Assembly (NCBI GenBank): GCA_903813345.2
Contig: CAIIXF020000396.1
Span: 1 to 16,817 of the forward strand
Direction of reading: 5' to 3'
DNA length: 16,817 nt
Source: Owenia fusiformis
Taxonomy: Eukaryota > Annelida > Polychaeta > Sabellida > Oweniidae
Below are positions 1 to 10,100 of this stretch, in pieces (position 1 is the stretch's first letter; the number at the start of each line of letters is the position of its first letter). Both the position numbers and the translations under genes were made by a program. The notes beneath the pieces were generated by a model that worked only from the letters and a program-made list of their open reading frames with translations, was not told the DNA's origin and did no database searches.

Positions 1-2265
1 AATGAAAGACTGTTAATTGATGTAAGATAAGTAGAAGTAGAAAAAGTTATATGTGAAGTTCAAGCATTTCAAGTGGGAATTCTAATGCAATAAAAAAGAG
101 TAGAAGTAGTAGTTCTTAATAAAGTGTGTTGATAGGAAGAGTAAAAGACATAATTTGTTTCAGTTATATTCTTATAATTCTGATAAAAGAAAGACAGAGA
201 TTAAGTGTTAGAGAGGGAGGCACCCGAATATCCTTCGTGGTAAACAATGTATACAGACACTAGTGGGTATAGTATGTTATATGGAGTTATGTAATGCAGA
301 CAATGTAGGATACAGCATATTGAATTAAAATTAATTAAATGTTTTTATGAAAGTAATTGGGTACCAGAATAGTTTGCTTTGTTTTGGAATTTCAATTATG
401 AAAACAATTCTCTATTGTTGTGGTCAAGAGGTGTATCACCGCTTTTCAGTCTGATCAGCTGATGGCATGGTACTGCTTTTCTTAAATTTTCTGAAAGTCA
501 TAGTAATTTTTTTTACTAATTAAAAAAACATAGTATTTTTGTCATATTTTTGTTATAGATAGGATGCATGCATAAATAATTAGGTAAAGGGCCCTCATAG
601 AATAGTTATACTTTTATTTAGGATAATTGCAAATTAGGCCTAGTGGTGAACAATCATAATGTACTCATAAGTTTTACATTAATGATTTGATAAAGCATGT
701 AAAGTAAATAGTTTGTAATTGATACTAATCTATTAATACATTAACAATTATTAACATTATTAATCCCGAAGCAGAAAACATACCTGGGCGGATGAACAAT
801 TGGACTTCATGGTTGAACGACTTATTATTTAATCTCTAAAGATGAACAATTAATGATGGAGCTGTACTGAAAATGAACAATTTATGCCGGAGATGTCACT
901 CTGTTACTTAGTGATACAATGAACGCTTGATGCTGAATATACATTTATGACACAATATATCAATCATTATTTTGTCATCATTTTGTGAAGCAGTTTATTC
1001 CGTAATGAACGCAGATGACTGAAGCACAAAGAACAATCAAATTGAATTAACGAACTAAAATGCCTTGTGAAACATGATTCAAGAACATTTGCACATGATC
1101 AGATGGATTATTTTTATACCAAAATGGAATTGACATTCACCCGACACTCATTTACAGTGTGTTGCAAAATGAACGCTGAAGTGTGATACCTTTTGGTTTT
1201 AAAACAACCTACCCAGTGACCATGTGGACCGGATTACAGAATGCGTAATTGTTATTTATATTAATAATGATTATGTATATAATATATATAATGATACATC
1301 GACACGCACTTCGGAACCTATGTGATTTTGTGGCTCAACCGACATATGATATTGGATATGTGCCTATGATTTGGATTAAAACATTGTATTACATATGAGA
1401 TTACCACAATAATATGCAACATAGACTGGAGTTGATGAGACTTGATACAAGAGACTATCATGTATAATCAGTGCTTCTAATATTAATGATGCAGTACCAG
1501 ATACCAGCCGTGTGACCTCCTGACCCTGAGAGACAGTTCATCATGTTTATACTGTGAATGCTAGTTACTGTACAGTGATGGTTCAGTTTCAGGCCATGTT
1601 TATTTACTTATGGTAATTTAATGGTCATCTTTACATGGATTGTTTAGTTATGGAAATTTAGATTTACTTTATGTAACAATTGCTTTGAGATGATAATTTT
1701 GAAGGCTTATCTTACCATGGAATTTACTATGATTTGTTATTGTTTTTACCAACTCAGTTATATTGTCATAATCTTCGTTAATGTTAACAAAAGGGTTTTA
1801 CTTGAAACTGTTGTCATTTTTATTTCAATTTTGCAATTCATTTATTTCATTGAGAGATTATATAGGCAATTTAAGATATAGATCTTTATTAATCACTGTT
1901 TGTGTTTTATATAATTATCAATTGCATGATATTGTACAATTTGAATTTAAAATGCTGTAGTCTCTATTGAATGGACAGTGTATATCAAGTTGTACTTTGA
2001 TACTTTATATTTTGGCAATCTTGGAAAAGTAAAATCTTGAGCATTACAGATAGTGGTTGTCAACTAGGACTATGTTACATTAAGTATATTTGTCCAGTTA
2101 GGGGAGGTGAGATCTGTCATGATTACAAATGTTAAAATGTCATTGTATTTTGATTTTGTTTTGTGTTTAAAGGTATATATCAATGTATTTGTCAAATCCG
2201 TTAGTTAAATATTGTTATATTGTTTTGATGTTACTTGAAGATCGAGGACGATCTTATTTTTCATT
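1..2265. other. Unassigned AT-rich sequence, possible retrotransposon interior
   Basis: I see no convincing exon, RNA gene or intact open frame here. The longest frame (1690-1881) is a hydrophobic reading of T-rich DNA. The motif ATGAACAAT recurs at about 792, 842 and 873, and ATGAACG recurs at about 919, 1004 and 1169, but not with a fixed period. Because a polypurine tract and 3' LTR follow directly, part of this stretch could be the decayed or non-coding internal region of that LTR element. That is inferred from position only; no gag, protease, reverse transcriptase or integrase motif was recognised. Confidence 0.4.
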
Positions 2266-2277
2266 GGTGGGGGGTGG
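2266..2277 (+). promoter_or_regulatory. Polypurine tract before 3' LTR
   Basis: A G-rich run (GGTGGGGGGTGG) sits immediately before the TGTAACG that opens the LTR. This is where the plus-strand primer of an LTR retrotransposon is expected. Its presence here, rather than an unrelated host flank, argues that this is the 3' LTR of an element oriented on the + strand and not a solo LTR. The tract contains two T residues, so it is not purely purine. Confidence 0.6.
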
Positions 2278-2381
2278 TGTAACGGATTTGGGTCTTAGGA
2301 TGTATAATTTCTCAGTTATCTCTGCATTTACATAAAGGCTGAAGGTCTTCATATAATGGTCAAACTTAATTGTCATTTGTC

Positions 2382-2668
2382 AACCAATCATGTATCAGTA
2401 TCTAGCCTTAGTTCTGGGTTTCATAGAGGCGGGTGGTCTTTAGACAGTAGGCACACTTCCATTGTATCTTTCAACCAATCACTTTACAGTCTGGTCATCT
2501 TCAGTCCACTTGAGTTTTGGTGCAAGCAGTCTTTTACTATGGAATATTCTCAGTACCAACTGCATTCTAACATTTGCTTCAGTCACTTAACCAATCATTG
2601 GTCCATAATTTGTCATGGTCAGTTTTAGGGATGTCCTTTAGTATTTTAGTACTCAAGTTAACCAATCA
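2382..2668 (+). promoter_or_regulatory. Four AACCAATCA (CCAAT-box) motifs in LTR U3
   Basis: The nonamer AACCAATCA occurs identically at 2382-2390, 2473-2481, 2589-2597 and 2660-2668, all in the same orientation and all upstream of the TATA box at 2722. CCAAT is the recognition core of NF-Y, which commonly activates LTR promoters. Spacing is 91, 116 and 71 bp. Around the copies, short related strings (GGTCATCTTCAGT, GGTCAGTTTTAG, CTTCAGTGTCTTGGTC) hint that the U3 is built from diverged ~100-bp repeats. Confidence 0.6.
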
Positions 2669-2721
2669 ATGGCTTCAGTGTCTTGGTCCCTCTGTACAAG
2701 CTGCACTTGGGGTCTCAGGGG

Positions 2722-2729
2722 TATATAAG
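2722..2729 (+). promoter_or_regulatory. TATA box of LTR promoter
   Basis: TATATAAG lies 54 bp after the last CCAAT motif. Transcription would begin roughly 25-30 bp downstream, near the CAGGACCTCAGTC stretch at about 2744-2756, marking the U3/R boundary. No start site can be proved from sequence alone. Confidence 0.5.
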
Positions 2730-3229
2730 TAAATGTTCACCATCAGGACCTCAGTCTCGCTCCTGGCTCGCTTGGGTAAAGGTCTTCAGCTCCTATACAG
2801 TCTTTGTGGATATTTGGACTAGGAATCAATTAAGGAGTTCAGTTTATCAATTAGTCGGATATATATTTGTCACCATCTTGGATATTTACTTCAGTCGCAG
2901 GCACTTGGTTGTTTTGGGTGAGTTATCAATGCATTATATACAGGTAATTTGAACACATCATTTCTTTGACATTATTGTGTGAGATAATTGCAAGCTATCA
3001 GTCCAGGTATAGTACTTAGATTTAATTAGTATTGAGGTTACAGGAGTTGTACTTGTATGCATTTCTTATTGTTATGTAAGATGTTCATGTACCTTTTGAC
3101 TTATAATTAAACAATATAGTAATGTTGATTATTGCTGACCTCGAACCTAAATGTTTTGTTTAATCTTTATTATAAAATCAACCCCCACGAAACTGCACAA
3201 CCCCCAACACAACACCTTGGGTCGTTACA

Positions 3230-3397
3230 CAAGTTTCAGATTTAGATTCACTGAGAAAAAAGATTTAACTTAAAGTGTCCATCAGTATCCTTGATGGTGG
3301 TTCAGTTAAGAATACATACATACGGAAAAAAGTGACATAAACAGTACAGTCAGTTAAGTCACAATCATTGCCAGATTCTGTCACCTTGCTCGGAAAA
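3230..3397. other. Spacer without recognisable feature
   Basis: Short AT-rich flank between the LTR and the hAT-like fragment. No exon, repeat unit or RNA gene was seen. Confidence 0.4.
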
Positions 3398-3587
3398 AAT
3401 GTTGGGCCTCTATATACCAAAATTGGGTCCAACTTTTAAAAAATGAAGGCCCATTTGTGATAAATGGGCACAAAAAAGACCTTAGAGGCCAAATTATGCC
3501 CAAAAGGCCCATTTTGAGGCCCTTCAAAATTTGGGGGCCAAACATTTTCTGGGCCCAGGGAACCCCCCCCCCCCGGATCCGCCACTG
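3398..3587 (-). mobile_element. Fragment of a hAT-like non-autonomous element, one terminus
   Basis: Read on the minus strand, the segment begins with CAGTGGCGGATCC (3587-3575), followed by a 12-base G tract and a purine-rich GGGCCC-containing sequence. CAGNGGCGGATCC ends next to homopolymeric G are, from general knowledge, a frequent hAT-type terminus in marine invertebrates. Translated by chance it gives the DPGGGG peptides often mis-annotated as proteins. A small hairpin (GCCCATTT at 3449-3456 with AAATGGGC at 3462-3469) lies inside. No opposite inverted terminus and no 8-bp target duplication were found, so the left limit is approximate and the element is probably truncated. Confidence 0.5.
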
Positions 3588-4015
3588 GGATGATGGCCGA
3601 TATGTCAGGTGCAGGTATACAGTAGGGTGGTCTACAATTCTCGGGCTTACTTATCGGCAAGGAAGGCCTTTTATCTTTCCTCAGTATTTTCGTCAACTCA
3701 GTCACTTTCTTTCCCGTGGTCCGTTTCTCGCATTGGTCAGTATATATCTGTAACCATAATCGGATATTTTGAGAGGTACATGGTGTTCCAAAAGTAACAG
3801 AACTGTCATTTTGTTTAATTTGCACCAGATGTCTATTTTATTTTAGATGTAGTAACGAATATATCGGTAGGTCAATCATATCATTATAATGCTTGCAATT
3901 TTGTCATCCCCTATATATCTTATTTTGCCTTTCATTCTTTTTAAGATATCGTTAATATATACAAAAAATGATTGTTTTGTGCTGTGTCTTGTATCTTTGT
4001 TTATTTATTTTCTAG
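3588..4015. other. Probable intron sequence upstream of the TSP1 exon
   Basis: No exon was recognised. TACATGGTGTTCCAAAAGTA at 3777-3796 resembles the end of the foldback element at 6431-7057. The last ~60 bases are pyrimidine-rich and end in TTTATTTTCTAG, a strong splice acceptor. An ATG at 3889 opens a frame that runs without a stop into the TSP1 exon and would give about 42 very hydrophobic residues; this is discussed under findings. Confidence 0.4.
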
Positions 4016-4177
4016 ATTGGAGTCAATGGAGCAATACATGTGAAACACAAGGTGAAAGCAGACGCCGCACGAAGTCTTGCCTATTTTTCGGTTACTTCAG
4101 TATTCGCGGTAACAAATATCAGAATTACCGTAACAATGAAGGAAAGTGTATTAAGGAAGAACTGGACAACTGCAAAG
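4016..4177 (+). CDS. Exon encoding thrombospondin type-1 domain
   Basis: This 162-base exon is bounded by TTTTCTAG and AAAG|GTAAAC. It enters with two bases of a split codon (xAT) and leaves with one base, so it is a symmetrical phase 1-1 module. The product shows the TSP1 signature: WSQWSNTC, then a basic RRRTKSC stretch, a loop of about 20 residues, and two further cysteines (GKC and DNC). The WxxW tryptophans and the layered arginines are what form the TSP1 core and are the C-mannosylation target in the family. Only four cysteines are visible against the usual six, so one disulfide is missing or is supplied by a neighbouring module. Three consecutive basic residues could bind heparan sulfate. 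Confidence 0.85.
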
Positions 4178-7100
4178 GTAAACAAATTAAATGTTATATA
4201 TAAACTCAGCCTCTGCCACAGGGGTCAAACTATACACGAAAAACGTTAATTTGAAATCAAGGATTCGGAGTCTCATACTGCACATTTTTATTCAAACCTT
4301 TTTCGTACAAATCAACACGAACATGTTGGTACATTATTCTGTTATGTAGTGTCTCTCTTAGGTAATTGTAATTGTGTTCTAGCTCCATCAATATCACTAA
4401 CGCCATCTACATATTTATCTTATATTTAGCCATCATAGCAGTAACTGGTCAACTCAACCCCAAGTCAATTCAGCCCTTAGTCAACTCAACCCCAAGGATA
4501 TAATAAGTCTTGATCTATTTATTACAGAAACGTGTAGCAGCAGAGGTGAAGTATGTTCCGACCGAGACGACTGTTGCCCAAATGAGAACCTTGCCTGTGG
4601 CGTGTTAAAGCATTGTACGTATTTTTAAAAACTCCAATCAACACTATTTTATTTTTTCATGAGTCTTACTAATTTTCAACTAATAATTTTTTCGTGCACA
4701 CATGGACCACCACAACCACCTTGGACTCAACCGTGAACCAATTTCCTGTTAAAGTACATTCTTGTTACCCTCACAGTTCATCAGTACAATACTCAACAAT
4801 GTAAAGTAGAAACATTAGTCAGAAAAATAAAAAAATATTAATTAAAAATTAATAAAAAAAAATTACAGCATTTTTATCAGTACTTATTGAACGTATTACT
4901 GTACTGTATAGTAGAAATATTATCATCCAGGCTGTAGAGAAACAGGGGGAGCTTGCTCCATTGACGAAGACTGTTGTAGAGGATTGGCTTGTAATAGAGG
5001 CGAATGTATAGTTGGTAAGTTTATATTGGCAATATTAAAGTTAATGTAAAGTTACGTTTTAAATAACTAAGTTAAGATATAGGTTAGATAGATTTTTAAT
5101 TAATTCCTAATCTAGATAAATGGATTTGAAATTGGTGGTATGGTTATTGAACCATAATATAGAAAACGTTTGTACAAAAAAGCCTAAAAATAGGCATACA
5201 ATTAAAAAGACTTGTGCCCAATTATGTTAATGTGTTATCTAAATTGGCCAATATTTTGAGTCGGGGGGGGACCCGAGCCGTCCTTATTCGACGTTGTATA
5301 CGGCCACTATTATTGCCCGGTTAGTTTTAGATGGTCGCATGGTTTGATCAAAAAAGGAATGAATTGTGTTTAGAGAAGCTACTCCGTTAATTATCATTTT
5401 CAATTCAGATCCTGGCCAACCTACCTGCAAAAAAAGAGACGTTGTTTTTGCACTGGAGACATCTTGCTCGATTGCCGATAGCGACAAAGAAGATATTCGC
5501 TCTGCTCTTGTTGAATTTCTGCGTAAAATACAGATAGACCCAGTTAATGGTACACAGATAGGAGCGCTAACATTCAATAAAGGCGCTCATCGTGTCGCAT
5601 ATCTTTCTGATTCTGACGACCCCGATCACTTGGTACGGCTGGTGGAAAACATGAACTTGACAGCGGCTGGATGTAGAACAGATTTCTTTGAAGCTTTTCG
5701 TGCAGCCGAGCATGAGTATTTTACTCCCGCAAATGGTGATCGTCCATATGTCGATAACCTTTTTATCATGATAACCGATGGTGTAATTACAGATCCAGGT
5801 AAGGGAATATTTCTCTTTAAACAATTCATTATTTAAATACTGGGCATATGCCCGTGCGTTTTGCTAGACTATAAAAAGCAAATTCTCTTGACTCCTTTAC
5901 GTATCTCAATAAAAATGTGTCCTGAAACACATCATCTACTTGCCATTTAAATGTGATTTAGGGATTTTAAGAAAGTTAATTCTAAAAAGTCCCATTTATA
6001 AAATGTATACAAAATATATATTTATTTGTATTAAAAGATGGAATGTTGATGAAAAAAAGTAAAGTATTCTTAATAATACACATATTTAATATTATTGTGG
6101 TTCTTGTTCATTATACACTTATAACATGTTCTCTGAAAGGATGGGTATCGATATGGTGAACTGAATTCAACAATGTTTTTCTCTTAAACTAATTATTAAA
6201 AACACTCTGTAAAACCACGGTCCTTTGTGTAATGTTGACTGATTGGCAACAATTTAATGCAAACATTATTCTTATATACTTTATAACTATAACTGTTTTT
6301 GTTAACATTTTTTGTTTTTTAGTTCAATTGTTTTTTGTTCCTTTCTATCAATTCTTGAGAATGAAATAAAATGTCTTTCCGAACCTTGTTTAACAAAATA
6401 ACATATGCAACATTTGCTTAGACCTCTCAATAAAGGGTGTCCAGAAAGTATGCCCCCCCCCCAGGCAGACATATTCCAGTGTCCTCATAGTATGTGTCAT
6501 ATATCATTTTAAAGCTTATCAAAAGTTAGATTGATTTGCCAAGTATAATGGTTTAACTCCCAAATTTTAAAAGTTAGTGTTTTGTCAAAATAAAGTTCAA
6601 TTTTACACCACATTACTCGTCAATATGCCCCCCTTGGCCATGTTAACAGCAGCAAGTATTTTCAGATATGACCTTAAAAGCCCTTCAAATAGGGGTGTGG
6701 AATTTAATAACCCTCTTAAAACCTGTTAAGGGACTTTAAAGAGTTTCCTTAGAGTTTCTACCTTCACCGTTCTCTTTTTCCAACTCAATATCCATCCGAT
6801 CCGAAAAAAGTGCTGCTGTTAAGATGGCCACATTGAGAGGACACATTGACTAGTGATTTGGTGTGAAATTGAACTTAATAATTTTGACCAAACACTAAAT
6901 TTGAAATGCCTGTAATTGTTTCACATTTGAGAATTGAACCATGATACTTGGCGAATCAATATAACTTTGGATAAGCTTTATAATGATATACGACACATAC
7001 TATGACGAAAATGGTATATGTCTGGCTAGGGAGGGCATACTTATGGGACACCCTGTATTACAGTTTTATGAAGGAAATTTTGGTTGATTTTACAAAATGT

Positions 7101-10100
7101 ATGCAAAAACATAAAACAAAACCCCCCAAAATAGATAAAAATTAAGATAAACATTTTATTTCATTAACAAGGTACAATCAAACTTTCTTTTGTACAATTG
7201 CAATATTGAGAGACTCGTTTGTTCCAATGAAGTTCGGATAGATGTTTCATTTCATTCCGAGCATATTATACCAATAACAAAAAAGTGTCTGATGTGTTTT
7301 CTAAAACATTAAAGAGAAAAGGATAGTATACAAGGGTCGTTCAAAAGGTTTTGCACGAAAACTTCTCAAGAGAAGAGATTTTGTCAATTTTACATGAATT
7401 TTCCAATGAGTATATTTTCACCCATCTTACGTTTATATCTAAAATTTCAGCACCATACACAATGAACACTCCCCTCCATGAGTTTGGCAAGCTTAGCTCC
7501 CCCATTGAACTACGGGTTAAACCCTCTTTTCGTTTGAATTTTTATTTCTTAACCGACGATTAAATATATTTTAATATTGATGGAAATGTAACTTGACTTT
7601 ATTTCCAATACCTCCAAATTTTCTCATTTTTTCCTCGATTACAATAGGTCGAAAATTGATGATAAATTTGATGAATTTTTGAAAATCGTCATTTCTATGT
7701 AATCCAACGGGAATGGAGGGTTCGAGGCAAATCAGAAATCAGGAATTTTTTTCAGTAAAAGGTTCAGCAAAAAAAAATTTATTTAGAAAATTAAATTGTC
7801 GTACTTTTTTGTACACTTGAGTGTTTAGTTTATTTGATGGATACTAAAGTCACAGCGCTTCAAAGTCATTTTTGAAAATAATTTTTTGTCCCATGTGTTA
7901 TTTCAATGTGAGAGATTTTTTGAAAAACAATTTTGACTAAAAAGCCCTATAACCTTGTTAAAGCTGAAGAAACATATCAATTTTTTGTTAAATAAACTGA
8001 GCAAATTCAGTTGCCTACCTAACTCGCATTTCTGCAAGGACTCAGATGGATGGATATATTGTCATATGACTTGCGGCAAACCTACCATTTCCCATTGGTT
8101 AACATGGGAATCTCGATTTTCAAAAATTCATCACATTTATCATCAATTTTCGACTTACTGTAATTGAGGAAAACAATGAGAAAATTTGGAAGTGTCAGAG
8201 TAAATATAGTCTCCCTGAATATATGGTCTGGGATATCAGGATGCCAGGTCCTCCGTTAGACTATAGTATAAGTCCTGGAACGTAACTCAAGACAATATTT
8301 ATCTAGAAAAACAAGACCGTTGGACTATACTACCTCAGGTATTTTATTCCGGTTGCTAGAACTTGGTGTCCAGGTGGACAATAAATACCAAATTATGGTC
8401 TCTCTCACCGTCATTCCGAACCATATCTACTAGCTAGATTTGTCCATTGACATTAATTGAACTCTGTCAAATTAATATTTCATTGACAAACTACTCGATA
8501 GTTCTTGTAATTATGCTAATGTTGTATATCAGTCACAGGTCGATCTTAGGTCAATCTGACCCCTAGGTGTAATAAACTTTTGACATTTTGTGATTAACTA
8601 TAAATTTGCTTTCAAAATGATTATTTTTTTGTGCCAAGAATGCTATATTGAATACAATAATAATCTAAATGTCTGAACTTAGGTACTTTCAAAGGTATCG
8701 CAAAACTCATTAACATCAATGTACATGTAACGAAATTGAATAATCGACAATTTTTAGTTCAACTTGTTTTGTCTTTAACATTCATGTTTCAAGAATAATT
8801 CCAAACAACAATCAGTGATTTTGTAAGAAATTACATGCTTAACTTGGTATTAGTCCAAAATAAATTCGGTCCGTGATTTTCCCTTGCAACCACACAGTAA
8901 CGGAATGTAAATCAAATTAGTAAAGTTGAAAAATGGGGGTAGAGGAGAATTGAAAATCGTATCCACCAAAATTTGGAGACGGTTATCATCCATAACTCTG
9001 ATATCACAGTTTGTATAAACATTCAGTAACATGTAAAAATTTCAAGCCTCACTATGCGTATTTCAAGATTTTTTGGCAAAATGAAGACTTACTTTTGAAC
9101 TTCATATCATCTCCAATGGATTTATAATAAGTACTTTATCTTTCATAAGACTTCAAAACAACTCAAACGGGCCACACCAAAGCTAACAATATGTTATTAA
9201 AAATATGTTTGCTCTGTCAACTTTGTTAATAGTTTATAAAAAGTTTTAACCATTGTCAATGAAATATGGCTAACTTGTTTGTAGTACAAGATTCATTTAT
9301 TTTTATACATGTGTCGCCATCTTTTAAATCAAGAGAGTTATTTAAAAACATGCACTTTGTCAGAAATGGGCATGGCATTGCACTACTAAAGATCTCTGAA
9401 CTTCAAATGCTGTTTACTACTATGTTCTATTTTTTCTCGGTTCAATATTAATGCAAATCAAGCTTTGTATCATAAATTGAGTGTGTAAATAACATGTTTT
9501 AATGACTAATTTATCTTTTTTCCTTCTAGATTTAGTATAGTGGGCATTTAAGTAATTTGTGAGAAAAAAGTTTCTAATATTTGTGAAGAGAACATAATTT
9601 GCTTATATTTGGCGATTTATTGTATTTTATCTTTAAATAATTCATAAGATAGGTAGTAGTGGCTCAATTTTCATGAAATAAAGAATGTTAGAAAGGAAAT
9701 TCAATGTGCTAAATGATTACTCATCAAACAAAGTAAAAATGATCAATGCATTTTCTGCAGCATTAGAAACAAGGTAATTTTCATGAATTACATTTCTATT
9801 GGTATCAACTTCCGACAATCATAACTTCACCTCTCTACCCCATTCGCCTTGATTTTTAAATAAAAAATGTCATTTATCTGATGCGAGAATAATAACTGAG
9901 GCACAAAAACTTGCAAATAGGACTATTTGAAAAATCGGGGTCTCTCCCCCCGTGTTAAATACCTATTAAAAGTATGTCTAAAACAATTAGATTAGTCATG
10001 AGAAATAATGAAATAATATCCGATGATATGTTGTCTGCTTATATCCCGATTTTAAATACTACATGGTGAGCCAAAAAATGTAACCCAAACAAATGTTAAT

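Larger units (their letters stand above)
2278..3229 (+). mobile_element. 3' LTR of a Gypsy-type LTR retrotransposon
   Basis: The 952-bp segment starts with TGTAACG and ends with CGTTACA, a perfect 7-bp inverted repeat with the canonical TG...CA LTR boundaries. The inner flanks also echo each other (ATTTGGGTC near the start, CTTGGGTC near the end). It holds four AACCAATCA motifs and a TATATAAG box in the right order for a U3 promoter, and it follows a polypurine tract. No primer-binding-site-like sequence follows the right end, which fits a 3' LTR. The Gypsy assignment rests on the TGTAAC/GTTACA ends, the G-rich tract and general experience of invertebrate Gypsy elements; BEL/Pao cannot be excluded. 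The matching 5' LTR would lie left of the window. Confidence 0.7.

Noticed and set aside
2356-2952. Two 90-codon + strand frames
   Set aside because: They lie inside the LTR U3/R region, include the CCAAT and TATA motifs, and have no recognisable domain.
3436-3825. Minus-strand 129-codon frame with a VADPGGGG stretch
   Set aside because: It spans a hAT-like terminus and its G tract; the glycine run is a reading of the homopolymer. Such peptides are a common false annotation.
4528-5014. Six-cysteine modules considered as venom-type knottin toxins
   Set aside because: They are internal modules on phase-1 exons between TSP1 and VWA domains, without a signal peptide or propeptide of their own, so a structural role in a larger secreted protein is more likely.
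5284-5836. Minus-strand frames overlapping the VWA exon
   Set aside because: They are antisense readings of the real exon 5409-5798, which has domain motifs and splice sites on the + strand.
8900-9900. Weak inverted similarity between about 8930 and 9840 (AATGGGGGTAGAG against CTCTACCCCATTC)
   Set aside because: Similarity did not extend reliably beyond a short block, too little to call a third foldback element.
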